Positions 35,940 to 45,620 are shown, counted from the first letter of the stretch. The stretch is 64,000 bases of DNA from DATFWC01 sp963777755 (GCA_963777755.1 CAVZSC010000025.1:860353-924352), one strand, 5' to 3'. The notes: generated by a model from the letters alone, not told the origin. Program-made: numbers and translations.

Positions 35940-36635
35940 TCACTCGGTTGCCAGATGCGGCCGGAGGGCCTCGGCAATCTGCTCGGGCCCGAGCTGTGGC
36001 GGCAGGAAGCCACGATAGCGTCCGTCGGGACCCACCACGTAGATGAAGCCGGTATGATCGATCGCGTAGTTTCCCTTGCTGCCGCCGCGAGACCTGGCGA
36101 AGAACGTCTTGTAGGCGTGCGCGACCGTCTTGATCGCCGCCGGGTCGCCGGTCAGGCCGACCAGCCGCGGGTGGAAGGAGGAGACGTAGTCGGCAAGCAC
36201 CGCCGGCGTGTCACGCTCCGGATCGACCGTGATGAACAGCGGTTGCACCGCAGCGGCCGCGCGTCCGAGCTTCTCGAGGGCGAGCGAGATCGCCAAGAGC
36301 TCGGTCGGACACGCATCGGGGCAATGGGTGAAGCCGAAATAGATCAGCACGAGCTTGCCGCGGAAGTCCGCGTCGGTGCGACGCTGACCGGTGTGATCGA
36401 CGAGATCGAACGGCCCGCCCACCGGGGCCTTGCCTGATAAGAGCGCCTGCACCAGTTCTTCGGCTGACGGCTCGCCTGCATCGGCTGCCACGGCCAGGCC
36501 GCGGCCGAGCAGCAGCAGGCTCCCAAGCAGCAGCGTGGCCGCGGCAAACCATGCCGACACTGTGGCGGGGCGGGGCAGCAGCCGCCGCCCTGCCTCGCCG
36601 CACAGCCACATGTCGCGCGAAAGCTTCGCGCTCAT
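35940..36635 (-). CDS. SCO1/SenC/PrrC-family copper chaperone
   Basis: About 231 residues with one N-terminal membrane segment (VSAWFAAATLLLGSLLLLG). The thioredoxin-like SCO domain has IYFGFTHCPDACPTEL with the copper-binding CxxxC, FITVDPERDTP and the distal His in YAIDHTGFIYVV. SCO proteins deliver copper to the CuA site of oxidase or to other periplasmic copper sites. It directly follows the PQQ dehydrogenase-cupredoxin gene, whose fused copper domain is a plausible client. Its start lies inside a duplicated 16-base sequence. Confidence 0.92.
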   Translation of the reverse strand: MSAKLSRDMWLCGEAGRRLLPRPATVSAWFAAATLLLGSLLLLGRGLAVAADAGEPSAEELVQALLSGKAPVGGPFDLVDHTGQRRTDADFRGKLVLIYFGFTHCPDACPTELLAISLALEKLGRAAAAVQPLFITVDPERDTPAVLADYVSSFHPRLVGLTGDPAAIKTVAHAYKTFFARSRGGSKGNYAIDHTGFIYVVGPDGRYRGFLPPQLGPEQIAEALRPHLATE

Positions 36636-36663
36636 TCAACGATCACCTCATTCAACGATCACC
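36632..36663. repeat. Tandem duplication of 16 bases at a stop/start junction
   Basis: TCATTCAACGATCACC occurs twice in exact tandem (36632-36647 and 36648-36663). On the minus strand the first copy read carries the last codons and stop of the PQQ dehydrogenase (VIVE-stop). The next supplies the ATG of the SCO gene. Confidence 0.95.
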
Positions 36664-38714
36664 TGGCCATACATCCAGGGATGCGGCGTGCAGATATAGT
36701 AGTGCACGCCGGGCTTGGTGAAGGTGACGGTCTTCGACTCGTTCTTGGCGAGCGCGCCGCTCGTCCACTCGCTTCCCTTCAGCGCGGTGGCGTCGTGCGG
36801 CAGGTCACCGACATTGGTGAAGGTCACAGTCGTGCCGACCTTGATGCGGGTGCGGGCCGGCGCATAGCTGTACTCCACGTTGTTGCCGCCGATGTTGATC
36901 TTGTCGACGCCAACCGCGATCGGTCCGACCGGGCCGGCGACCGTCGGGGGCGGCGGGGGCGGCCACAACGGACCGAGCTGCCCCTTGAGCGAGAACACCC
37001 ATACGGCGTCGCCGTAGGCACTGCCCTGCAACTGGTTGCCGCCGGTCGCGATGGCGATGAATTGCTCGCCCTCCACCTCGTACATCATCGGCGGCGCGTC
37101 AGCCCCGAAACCGGTCTGGAAGCGCCACAGCTCCTCGCCGGTCTTGGCGTCGAGCGCGAGGAAATTCCCATCGGGGTCGCCGCGGAACACCAGGCCGCCG
37201 GCCGTGACGGTCGAGCCGCCGCCGCCGCCGATGCGGTAGGTCGTCTTGTGTTGCCAGGCGATCTTGTTGGTCTTGCTGTCGATCGCTGTGAACGTGCCGC
37301 TCATCGGCGAGTTGATCGGCGCCGTCTGGGTGCCGCCGACGTAGCGCAGGCCTCGCTTATACGTGTCGCTGGTGCGTGCGAAGGCGCTCGTGCGCACCGT
37401 TCCGGGCACGTAGAAATAGCCGGTGTCCGGGCTGTACGGCATCGGCGACCAATTGGTGCCGCCGATTCCCGATGGCTGGATCAGCACCGGGGTTTCCCAG
37501 AACGGCTCGAAGATGCAGCCGGCCTTCTCGTAGCCCGGCAGGGGATCGGCGCATTGCGGCACGACCGCATCGCCGATCGGGTAGGGCTGCGTCTTGGCGG
37601 TTTTCTGCCGCGGATCCTGCGGCACCGGGCGTTCCTCGATGCCGATCAGCGGCTTGCCGTTGGTACGGTCGAGGATATAGACCCAGCCGGTACGGCCGGC
37701 CTGGGCAAGGCCCTTGCGCGGCTCGCCGTTGATGACGGTGTCGAACAGCACGACCGGGCTCGCCGCGTCATAGTCCCAGATGTCGTGGTGCACCTGCTGG
37801 AAGTGCCAGGCATATTCGCCGGTCTTGGCCTTGAGGGCGACGACCGAGGCGCAGAACAGGTTGTCGCCTTCGCGCATCGAGCCGTCGTAGTCGGGTCCGC
37901 AATTTCCGACCGCGAAATAGACAAGGCCGAGCTCGGGGTCGAGCGAGGGCGTGTTCCAGATCGTCGCGCCGCCGCGCATGTGGTGATCGGTGCCCGGCGG
38001 CCAGGTGTCGGCCCCGACCTCGCCCGGCCCGGGCAGCGTGTACCAGAGCCAGAGGATCTTGCCGGTCTTGGCGTCGAGCGCAGTCAGGCGGCCGCGCACA
38101 CCGAACTCGCCGCCGGTGATCCCGCTGTAGATGATGCCGTCGTAGTAGAGCGGGGCGCTGGTGATGCCGTAGCCGTTCTCCCACTTCTCGATGGGGGTCT
38201 TCCACGCCACCTTGCCGGTCTTCATGTCGAGCGCGACGACATTGCTGTCGAGCTGGCCGAGAAAGATCAGCCCTTCGCCCATGGCGAGGCCGCGGTTGAC
38301 CCAGCCGCAGCAGATGGTCGAGATCCTCTGGTCGATGCCCGACCAGTATTCCCAGAGGAACTCGCCGGTCTTGGCGTTGAGCGCGAACACGTCGTCGTTG
38401 CCGGTAACGACGTACATGATGCCGTCCTTCACCAGCGGCGTCGCCTCGAACGAATACTTTCCGCCGAGCCCGGAGCCCTTGAGGCGTGTCATCCACGCGC
38501 CCTTGAGCTGCTTCACGTTCGTCCGGTCGATCTGTTTCAGCGTGGAATAGCGCTGATTGGTGAGATTGCCGCCGTTGGTGATCCAGTCCTTGCCGACCGG
38601 GCCGCGCAGCAGCGCGTCGATCTCGGGATCGGCTGCCGACGTCGCGGGGGGCTTGAGGAGCAACAAGCCGACAGCAGCCAAGGTGGCGACAACTAGCCTG
38701 GCGTGGCCACGCAT
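36648..38714 (-). CDS. PQQ-dependent alcohol dehydrogenase fused to a C-terminal cupredoxin
   Basis: About 688 residues with a signal peptide. Residues about 30-580 form the eight-bladed quinoprotein propeller of the methanol/ethanol family: WITNGGNLTNQRYS, the vicinal cysteine pair in STICCGWVNRG, HHDIWDYDAASP around the catalytic Asp, and repeated ALDAKTGE blades. The DYD spacing (an Asp two residues after the catalytic Asp) is the pattern linked to lanthanide use, though HHDxWDYD also occurs in other quinoproteins. A proline linker (WPPPPPPT) leads to a plastocyanin-like domain (about 598-688) with copper ligands in DLPHDAT and YYICTPHPWMYG. Electrons could pass from PQQ directly to the built-in copper. 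GGGAGG precedes the ATG at 38714. Confidence 0.92.
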   Translation of the reverse strand: MRGHARLVVATLAAVGLLLLKPPATSAADPEIDALLRGPVGKDWITNGGNLTNQRYSTLKQIDRTNVKQLKGAWMTRLKGSGLGGKYSFEATPLVKDGIMYVVTGNDDVFALNAKTGEFLWEYWSGIDQRISTICCGWVNRGLAMGEGLIFLGQLDSNVVALDMKTGKVAWKTPIEKWENGYGITSAPLYYDGIIYSGITGGEFGVRGRLTALDAKTGKILWLWYTLPGPGEVGADTWPPGTDHHMRGGATIWNTPSLDPELGLVYFAVGNCGPDYDGSMREGDNLFCASVVALKAKTGEYAWHFQQVHHDIWDYDAASPVVLFDTVINGEPRKGLAQAGRTGWVYILDRTNGKPLIGIEERPVPQDPRQKTAKTQPYPIGDAVVPQCADPLPGYEKAGCIFEPFWETPVLIQPSGIGGTNWSPMPYSPDTGYFYVPGTVRTSAFARTSDTYKRGLRYVGGTQTAPINSPMSGTFTAIDSKTNKIAWQHKTTYRIGGGGGSTVTAGGLVFRGDPDGNFLALDAKTGEELWRFQTGFGADAPPMMYEVEGEQFIAIATGGNQLQGSAYGDAVWVFSLKGQLGPLWPPPPPPTVAGPVGPIAVGVDKINIGGNNVEYSYAPARTRIKVGTTVTFTNVGDLPHDATALKGSEWTSGALAKNESKTVTFTKPGVHYYICTPHPWMYGQVIVE

Positions 38715-38913
38715 ATGCATCTCCTCCCGTTTTCGCTGGTGTTGGTGCCTTCTAACAAGCCTACCGCAGGCCGCCGTTCCGGCTGCAGTGATTTTTCGGC
38801 ATGCCTGATCATGCGCCAGAGCGCGGCGAATGCAAGAGCGCGGCGCGTCACCCCCGCGGCCCTGGCCGATATCCACTGCGATGAGCCGAGTGCTGGTGGA
38901 ACGCGCGGTATCG

Positions 38914-39891
38914 CTATTTGGCGGCGGCGATCACGCGACGGAAGATCTCCAGATCATCCTTGATGACCTGGCGAAACTCCTCGGCTGTGTTCCCGACCGG
39001 AGACGAATTGAGGTCCTTGATCCGTTTGATCACCCCGGGATCGCGCATGGCACGGCCGACATCGGCGCGAACCTTCTCCAGGACATCGGCCGGCATCTTC
39101 GACGATGCCATCAGGGCAAACCAGGTGTTGCTCTCAAATCCCGGCAGACCGGACTCCGCCAGCGTCGGCGCCTCCGGCGCGTTGGGATCGCGCGTCGGAC
39201 TGGACACCGCCAGCAGCCGGACCTTGCCGTCGCGGACGATCTGCAGCGTGGTCGAGGGCGACGAGAACATCGACTGCACGTCGCCGCTGACCAGGGCCAT
39301 CACGGCCGGCATCGAGCCCGGATAGGGCACATGGACCATGCTCGGGATGCCGGCAGCCTGCACGAAGCGCTGCATGCCGAGGAAGGGCGCGCTGCCCGGG
39401 CCGGCCGACGAGAACGTCAGGCCGCCCGGGGTGGACTTTGCCAGGTCGATGAACTCCTTCACGGATTTCACCGGCAGCTTCGGCGTCACCATCATGTGGT
39501 GATACTCGCGCCCGACGATGGTGATCGGCTCGAAATCCGCGATCGGATCGTATGGCAGGGTCTTCAGATGCGGCGTGATGCAGATCGCGTTGGTGCTCAT
39601 CAACAACGTGTAGCCGTCGGCCGGGGCCTGATGAACCGCCGTGGTGGCGATGATGCCGTCCGCGCCCGGACGATTGTCCACCACTACCGAGGTGTTCCAG
39701 ATCACGCGCAACTGGTCGGCAACGATGCGCGCCAGCAGGTCGGTCGTGCCGCCCGGCGCAAATCCGACCACGATGCGAACCGTTCGATTGGGAAAATCGG
39801 TGGCGGCGCTCGCCGGCCCCGTGAGAGCGGCAGCGAGCCCCAGGAGCGCAAACAGCGGCCGCAGGCAAGAGAGCGTTCGTGAAAGCATCAT
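38914..39891 (-). CDS. TTT-type solute receptor (Bug family)
   Basis: About 325 residues with a signal peptide (LRPLFALLGLAAALTGPASA). Bug motifs are FPNRTVRIVVGFAPGGTTD, NTSVVVDNRPGADG, PADGYTLLMSTN, MVHVPYPGSMPAVMALVSGD and APTLAESGLPGF. The ATG at 39891 overlaps the stop of the molybdenum hydroxylase gene by four bases (ATGA) and has GGAGA upstream. The receptor is thus coupled to a broken enzyme gene and may have served uptake of that enzyme's substrate. Confidence 0.92.
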   Translation of the reverse strand: MMLSRTLSCLRPLFALLGLAAALTGPASAATDFPNRTVRIVVGFAPGGTTDLLARIVADQLRVIWNTSVVVDNRPGADGIIATTAVHQAPADGYTLLMSTNAICITPHLKTLPYDPIADFEPITIVGREYHHMMVTPKLPVKSVKEFIDLAKSTPGGLTFSSAGPGSAPFLGMQRFVQAAGIPSMVHVPYPGSMPAVMALVSGDVQSMFSSPSTTLQIVRDGKVRLLAVSSPTRDPNAPEAPTLAESGLPGFESNTWFALMASSKMPADVLEKVRADVGRAMRDPGVIKRIKDLNSSPVGNTAEEFRQVIKDDLEIFRRVIAAAK

Positions 39892-42181
39892 CGTGGTTCT
39901 CCGTTCATTGAGGCTTTGGCTTGCGCATCCTGGATGAGTTGCCAGAGGCACGGCGGCGATAGCGGCAACGCGCGGACCTGCACGCCGAACGATGACAGCG
40001 CGGCGGACACGGCGTTGCTCACCGCGGCCGCCACCGCCACGATGCCGCCTTCGCCCGCGCCTTTGGCGCCGAGCGGATTGCCGGGAGCAAGCGCCAGCTC
40101 CATGAAGCGGCCGCGGATGTTGGGAAAGTCGGTGGCGGACGGCAGCAGGTAGTCGGCGAAGGAGGCGGTGAGCAACTGCCCGTCCTCGTCATAGCGCAGG
40201 TGCTCCAGGAAGGTGCCGCCGAGACCTTGCACGATTGCGCCCAGCGCCTGACCATGCACGACCAGCGGATTGAGCACCCGGCCGATGTCCTCGATGGCGA
40301 TGAAGTCGACCAACTCGACCGCGCCGGTGCGCGGATCGACCGCCACATGGGCCGCGTGGGTGCCGTAGCTGAACGGCTTCGCCTCGGTGTAGTCGAACGT
40401 CGCGGTCACCTCGACGGTCTCTCCGCGGTCCGCCGCGAAGCCCGCCAGCGCGTCCAGACCCACGCTCGCGCCCGTGTCGCTGCGCCAGAACCGTCCGTCG
40501 CGCCACTCCGGCGCAACGTTCGGCCTGCCAAAATACTCCGACGCGACCGACTTGAGCCGGTCGCTGAACGCCTTTGCCGTGCTGGCGACGGCATTGCCGG
40601 ACATCACGGCAGACCGGCTGTGCCAGGTGCCGAACCCTTCCGGGAGCTCGTCGGTCGAGGCGCAGACGATGCGGATGCGATCGAGCGGCAGATGGAGCGC
40701 ATCGGCGCACACCTGCGCGAACACCGTCTCGTGGCCCTGTCCGGAGCTGGTCGAGCCGACGAACACGTCGAGGATCCCGTTTCGATCGAGGCGAATGCGC
40801 GCTTGCTCCTTCGCTCCGCCCGCACTGCTCTCGACGAAGGATGCAAACCCGATGCCGTGGCAGCGACCGTCGATCATGCGTCCCTGCAGGGACTGCTTGT
40901 CGATCCACCCGATCTCCTTCAGCGCCTGCTCGAACACCGTCGCGAAATCGCCGGAATCGAAGTGCGCCGGCGGCTCGTAGCTCACCAGCTTGCCGATACC
41001 GAAGGGCATCTCCTGGGCGGTGACGAAATTGCGCCGCCGGATGTCGGCCGGATCGATGCCGAGGTCACAAGCTGCCATGTCGATCAGCCGTTCGCGAAAG
41101 AAATTGGCCTCGACGCGCCCCGGGCCGCGGTAGGTACCCGATGGCGTCTTGTTGGAGACGTGCGCATTCACCGTGCAGGCGAAGTTGGGAATACGGTACG
41201 GCCCCGGCAGGAATTGGGCACACCGCGTCGGCGAGGTGCCGCCTGTGCCGCGCGCATAGGCGCCGATGTCGATCGTGACCTCGCCGCGCAGCCCCAGGAT
41301 GATACCGTTCCGGTCGCAGGCGATTTCGAGCCAGCAGGTCGTCTCGCGCGAATGGTTGGTTGCCAGGAAATGCTCGCGCCGATCCTCCACCCATTTGACC
41401 GGGCGGTTGAGCTTCCGCGCGATGAACGGGATCAGAAAGTCTTCCGGGTAGAACTCGCCGCGCACGCCGAAGCCGCCGCCCGCATCGGCCACCTTCATGA
41501 CCACCGCGCTTTCGGGCAGCTCGAGCATGGCCGCCAGCGTCGTGCGGTTGAAGAACGGCACCTTGGTGATGCCGGACACGGTCATGCAGGTGCGGGCTTC
41601 GTCCCAAACCGCCACGAGCCCGCGGGTTTCCATCGGGACGGCGCGCGCCGGACGTAGGGCGCCGTCCGGAACGCCGCCTCGGCATCGCCGCGGCCGACGC
41701 TGATGCTGGAATGATTGGTGCCGGCATTGTCGTGGATCAGCGTGGTCCCCTGTGCGGCTGCGTCCCAGCTCAGCACCGGCGGCAGTTCCTCGATCTCGGC
41801 CGAAATCAGCGAGACGGCGTCCTCTGCGACGTAAGGACTGGTCGCGACCGCAACCGCCATCGGCTCGCCGACATAGCGGACCTTGTCGGTGGCGAGCGGC
41901 AGCTGCAGGAATTGCTCGAACCCCGGCATCGCCGCAATGCGCGATCGGATCGGCCTCAGGAATGCGGAAAAATCCGGCGACGTGAAGACGCCGACCACAC
42001 CCTGCAGGGCGGCCGCTGCCGCGAAATCGATTTTTCGAACTCGTCCATGCGGCCATGCGCTGCGGAACAAGACCGCGTGCAGCATTCCGGCGACGTGGAC
42101 GTCGTCGACGAAGCGGCCCTGCCCCCGCAGCAGCCGGGCATCCTCCTGCCGCAGGATCGGCTCTCCGATCAGCGGCTTCAC
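39888..42181 (-). pseudogene. Xanthine dehydrogenase/CoxL-family molybdopterin-binding subunit with an internal frameshift
   Basis: The N-terminal part, from about the GTG at 42181, reads KPLIGEPILRQEDARLLRGQ, FRSAWPHGRV, YVGEPMAVAVATSPYVAEDA and ends in DAEAAFRTAPYVRR. The frame then shifts near 41645, and the rest continues in another frame with VPMETRGLVAVWDEA through the molybdenum cofactor motifs GGGFGVRGEFYPED and GTYRGPGRVEANFFRERLI to the catalytic Glu region GAKGAGEGG. Around ten residues expected between YVRR and VPMETRG are missing. The CO dehydrogenase active-site loop AYxCSFR is absent, so it was probably another aldehyde or N-heterocycle hydroxylase. No FAD or 2Fe-2S subunit genes are adjacent. 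Confidence 0.85.
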
Positions 42182-42334
42182 GCGATGACCCGAGGTCGCA
42201 TCGATGGGGCCCTGTTGGGTGGCTGGATATTGTATGCGTACAAACGAAATTCGCAATGGAATCTCGATCAATCGGCGCCCGGCATTGACTTGATCGCCTC
42301 GGATTGGAAGTATGAGAGGCGCGAGGACAGCGGG

Positions 42335-43555
42335 ATGCAGGAGATGGTGCAGGAGGAGTCGTCCGCCCTGCGGGCGGATCCGTCTCCCGGCGCAGTCAAG
42401 GCCGCGGTGGGAGCGCTGCTGCCGACGATCCGGAGCAGAGCGCTGGCGTGCGAACGCGCCCGCATGGTTCCGGATGAGACCGTCGAGGAGCTGCGGCAGA
42501 CCGGCCTCTACCGGCTGGTGCAGCCGGCCCCGTACGGCGGCTACGAGCAGGACTTCGTGGTCCTCGCCGACGTGATGATGGACATGGCGGGGGCGTGCGC
42601 CTCCACCGCCTGGGTGTGCGGCCTGCTCTCGGCGCACCAATGGTTCGTTGCGCTGTTCCCGGCGGAAGCCCAGCACGACGTGTGGGGCAGCAACCCGGGA
42701 GCCACGCTGTGCGGATCGTACGCTCCCGTCAACGCGGCGGCGGCGACAGGCGGCGGTTATCGCCTGAGCGGCCGCTGGTCCTTCGCCAGCGGTTGCGACA
42801 ATGCCCAGTGGGCGATCTGCGCGGCGCGCATGCCGGCGACGACGCAGCGTCCGAGCCAGCCGGCGTTCCTGCTGGTCCCGGCGAGCGATTACGCGATCGA
42901 CGACACCTGGGACGTCATCGGGCTTGCCGGCACAGGCAGCAAGACCCTCGTTCTAAACGATGTGTTCGTGCCGGAGCACAGGGTCGTCTTGTTTGCGGAT
43001 GCGGCCGCCGGCCGGACCCCCGGCAGCCGGCTTTATCAGAACCCCCTCTATGCGGTTCCGATCTACAGTCATGTGTCCGCCTGCCTCGCCGCCACCGCCG
43101 TGGGGGCTGCGGCCGGCGCGATCGAGGATTTCATTGCCGCCACCGGGGGCCGCCTGACGCGCGGGTCGGTGACCGGCGGCAACAACCGGATGGCTGAATT
43201 CCCGACCGTTCAGATCAAGGTCGCGGAGGCCGCGGCGTGCGTCGATGCCGCCCGCACGATCCTGCTGCGTGATCTCGAGGCGATCGCGCGCGAGGTGCGG
43301 GAGACGGGGGAAGGATCCGTTGCGCAACGGGTCACCAACCGCCGCGGCCAGGCCTTTGCCGTCACCTTGGCGGTGCGGGCGGTGGATATTCTCAATGCGG
43401 CAACCGGCGGGAACGGGCTCGCGCTCGCGAACCCGGTGCAGCGCGCGTGGCGTGACGTCAACGCGGTCGGCCGCCATGTCTCGATCAACTGGGATGCGGT
43501 CGCCACCATGTACGGACAGATGGCGCTGGGCCTCGAGCCCCGCGGCCAGTATTAG
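42335..43555 (+). CDS. Acyl-CoA dehydrogenase-fold flavin monooxygenase, oxygenase component (HsaA/HpaH-like)
   Basis: About 406 residues with the acyl-CoA dehydrogenase fold of group D flavin monooxygenases: PDETVEELRQTGLYRLVQPAPYGG, MDMAGACASTAWVCGLLSAHQW, YRLSGRWSFASGCDNAQWAIC, DTWDVIGLAGTGSKTLVLNDVFVPE and NPVQRAWRDVNAVGRHVSINWD. Lack of the catalytic Glu of true dehydrogenases and the HsaA-like C-terminus suggest hydroxylation of an aromatic or related substrate with FADH2/FMNH2 from a separate reductase. It is divergent from the molybdenum hydroxylase gene, with about 150 bp between them, and may belong to the same catabolic island. Confidence 0.85.
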   Translation: MQEMVQEESSALRADPSPGAVKAAVGALLPTIRSRALACERARMVPDETVEELRQTGLYRLVQPAPYGGYEQDFVVLADVMMDMAGACASTAWVCGLLSAHQWFVALFPAEAQHDVWGSNPGATLCGSYAPVNAAAATGGGYRLSGRWSFASGCDNAQWAICAARMPATTQRPSQPAFLLVPASDYAIDDTWDVIGLAGTGSKTLVLNDVFVPEHRVVLFADAAAGRTPGSRLYQNPLYAVPIYSHVSACLAATAVGAAAGAIEDFIAATGGRLTRGSVTGGNNRMAEFPTVQIKVAEAAACVDAARTILLRDLEAIAREVRETGEGSVAQRVTNRRGQAFAVTLAVRAVDILNAATGGNGLALANPVQRAWRDVNAVGRHVSINWDAVATMYGQMALGLEPRGQY

Positions 43556-43627
43556 CCGGGCATTTCCCGGAAAAGTGGATACCGGTTTTGCGAAAGGAAA
43601 TGCGACAAGGATCGAATAGGTGGCATC

Positions 43628-44449
43628 ATGATCATACAGACCGCCCCCGCCGGCACGCCACGGCTCGCCATCATCATGCAGGAGCATACGGCGTTGTGTC
43701 AGCACTTTGCGCAGGCGTTCGGCAACGATCGCTTTCAATCGCTCGCGCCGCTCGATCTGATGATCTACGTCATCGCGCATCACGATGCCGGCTGGCTGGA
43801 GTTCGATCGCGCGCCCGCCATCGATGACAAGACCGGGCTGCCCTACAATCTCGTCGAGACCCCGCCGGAGCACATCACCGTGACGAGCCGGCTGTCGCCC
43901 GAATTCAATCAGCGTCATCATCCTTACTGTGGCTTGATCTCGAGCATGCATAGCTGGGGGCTGTACAATGGCCGCTATGGCCTCTCCCGGCTGGTGCTGC
44001 TCGACAAGATCGCCGCCAAGGATCGGCCGCTCGCCGACACGATGCTCAACGGCGAGCTCGACCGGCAGAAGCGGCTCAAGGCCGAGATCGCAAAAGATCC
44101 GCAGACGTCGGGCTGGCTGGACGAGCGCAAGGTGTTCCAGAACTACAAGCAGCTCCAGTTCATCGATACGCTGGCGCTCTATTTCAACCGGATTCATCCG
44201 GGCGAACGCGGCGAGCAGGTGTTCGAGAGCGTGCCCATCAGCACCGAGGAGGACACCAGCATAACCGTGCGTCCGGCTGGACCGGGGACGTATTCGCTCT
44301 CGCCATTTCCATTTGCGGCCGATGGCGGCGAGTTCGCCTTCGCCGGGCGCCGCGTCGTGCCGGGCCTTGGCGAGCGACCCGGCGGCTGGAGGGCGGCGCT
44401 GAAAGAGACCCCGACGGAATGGGAAAGCTTCCGGCTGGTTGCGGGATAG
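43628..44449 (+). CDS. DUF3891-family protein
   Basis: About 273 residues of a cytoplasmic family of unknown function. Conserved-looking histidine-rich pieces are IIMQEHTALCQHFA, VIAHHDAGWLEF, RHHPYCGLISSMHSWGLYNGRYG and NYKQLQFIDTLALYF. The pattern of H, HHD and H residues recalls HD-type metal hydrolases, and a phosphohydrolase-like role is possible but unproven. It follows the flavin monooxygenase on the same strand after about 70 bp and may share its transcript. Confidence 0.78.
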   Translation: MIIQTAPAGTPRLAIIMQEHTALCQHFAQAFGNDRFQSLAPLDLMIYVIAHHDAGWLEFDRAPAIDDKTGLPYNLVETPPEHITVTSRLSPEFNQRHHPYCGLISSMHSWGLYNGRYGLSRLVLLDKIAAKDRPLADTMLNGELDRQKRLKAEIAKDPQTSGWLDERKVFQNYKQLQFIDTLALYFNRIHPGERGEQVFESVPISTEEDTSITVRPAGPGTYSLSPFPFAADGGEFAFAGRRVVPGLGERPGGWRAALKETPTEWESFRLVAG

Positions 44450-44484
44450 GGCGTACGCGCCAGAGGATGGACGCACGGCCGAGC

Positions 44485-44560
44485 GGCCAGCTGATGCGCG
44501 CTCCCTCTCCCCGCAGGCGGGGCGAGAGCCTGCCCCCGACTTGATCGGGGGTGGAGCAAG
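44485..44560. repeat. REP-like palindromic repeat
   Basis: The element starts TGATGCGCGCTCCCTC, as does the repeat at 10600. It contains CTCCCCGCAGGCGGGGCGAG and CCCCCGACTTGATCGGGGG stems. It separates the DUF3891 and MarR genes, which converge. A related CTTGATCCGGGG stem occurs at 61850. Confidence 0.7.
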
Positions 44561-44587
44561 CAGCGCCGCTGTGCATCGTTCCCGCCG

Positions 44588-45046
44588 TCAGATCATCTTT
44601 TGCAGCAGCCGGACGACCCGTCTTTGCTCCACCCGGTTCAACGGCGCCAACGTTTCTGCTGTGATCTGGTGAGCAATGGCGATTGCTTGCCCGGCGACAC
44701 GACGCCCGGTTCTGGTCAAGGCGATGATGCTGCGGCGGCGATCCTTCGGATTGCCCTGGACGGTCACCAGCTTGCGGATGCGCAGGCGATCGACCACGCC
44801 CTTGATGGTCGCAGCGTCGAGGTAGATCAGGCGCCCGAGATGGTTCTGCGAGCACCTCCCGACTTCGAACAGTTTGGCCACCGCGGCGAACTGGGTCTGG
44901 GTCAGGTCGCCGACCATGCGTGACGTGAAAATGCCGGTATGCCGCTGCATTGCGACCCGCATGAGAAAGCCGACCTGGTCTTCCATGACATAGTCGCGCG
45001 CGGTCGCGGGTCGGGTCCGAGCCTTGCCCTTGAGCGGTTTGGACAT
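44588..45046 (-). CDS. MarR-family transcriptional regulator
   Basis: About 152 residues with a winged helix: QTQFAAVAKLFEVGRCSQNHLG, YLDAATIKGVVDRLRIRKLV (recognition helix) and NPKDRRRSIIALTRTGRRVA (wing with the DxRR motif). MarR proteins usually respond to phenolic or other small ligands. It lies downstream of the OmpA-like and Czc genes on the same strand and could regulate either those genes or the neighbouring catabolic genes. Confidence 0.9.
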   Translation of the reverse strand: MSKPLKGKARTRPATARDYVMEDQVGFLMRVAMQRHTGIFTSRMVGDLTQTQFAAVAKLFEVGRCSQNHLGRLIYLDAATIKGVVDRLRIRKLVTVQGNPKDRRRSIIALTRTGRRVAGQAIAIAHQITAETLAPLNRVEQRRVVRLLQKMI

Positions 45047-45089
45047 GGCTCATCGTGTGCGCCAAGGTGAGCCGGACCGCAAGCCGGTC

Positions 45090-45620
45090 CTACCGGGTGG
45101 GAACGATCTCCACCCGGCGGTTGCGACCGTCGGCCGGCGCGACGCCGGGCAGAAGATTGCGCTTGCCCATCGCGGACACCGCCAGGCGGTTCGCCGTGAT
45201 TCCTTTTTTCTCGAGATAGGCGACGACGCTTGCGGCGCGCTGACGGGAGAGCCGGGTATTGTTCTCGTCCGTCCCGATGGCGTCGGTATGCCCCTCGACC
45301 ACGAACCGGCGGCCCCGCAGTTTCGGATCGTTGAGGGCGCCTGCCACCTTCTCCAGACTTTTTGCCGCCTGACCGGTCAGTCCCGAGGAGCCGAACGCGA
45401 ATTCGACCCGCAGCATGAGGCTGACGCGGGCTGCGCCGGGCTGAGAGAGGCTGCGCGTCTCCCCGAGGCCGATTGCCTTGTCCAATTGCTCGACGATCGC
45501 ACGGCTGTCGACCCGATCGTCTCCGACATCGATGCGAACGCGCTCCTGCGCCTGCGCGAGCGCGCCGGCCAGCACGACGACCACACCCGCCATAAGGCCG
45601 GTCATGGCAATGCGAATCAT
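45090..45620 (-). CDS. Exported OmpA-like peptidoglycan-binding protein
   Basis: About 176 residues with a signal peptide (MTGLMAGVVVVLAGALAQAQ). The C-terminal OmpA-like domain has VEFAFGSSGLTGQAAKSLEKVA, FVVEGHTDAIGTDENNTRLS and RQRAASVVAYLEKKGI, ending RNRRVEIV. It probably binds peptidoglycan in the periplasm. The ATG at 45620 follows AGGAGGGG. It lies about 100 bp after czcA on the same strand. Confidence 0.9.
   Translation of the reverse strand: MIRIAMTGLMAGVVVVLAGALAQAQERVRIDVGDDRVDSRAIVEQLDKAIGLGETRSLSQPGAARVSLMLRVEFAFGSSGLTGQAAKSLEKVAGALNDPKLRGRRFVVEGHTDAIGTDENNTRLSRQRAASVVAYLEKKGITANRLAVSAMGKRNLLPGVAPADGRNRRVEIVPTR

Noticed and set aside
39888..42181. Aerobic carbon monoxide dehydrogenase large subunit (true CoxL)
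   Set aside because: The CO-specific active-site loop AYxCSFR is absent, and the small and medium subunit genes are missing.
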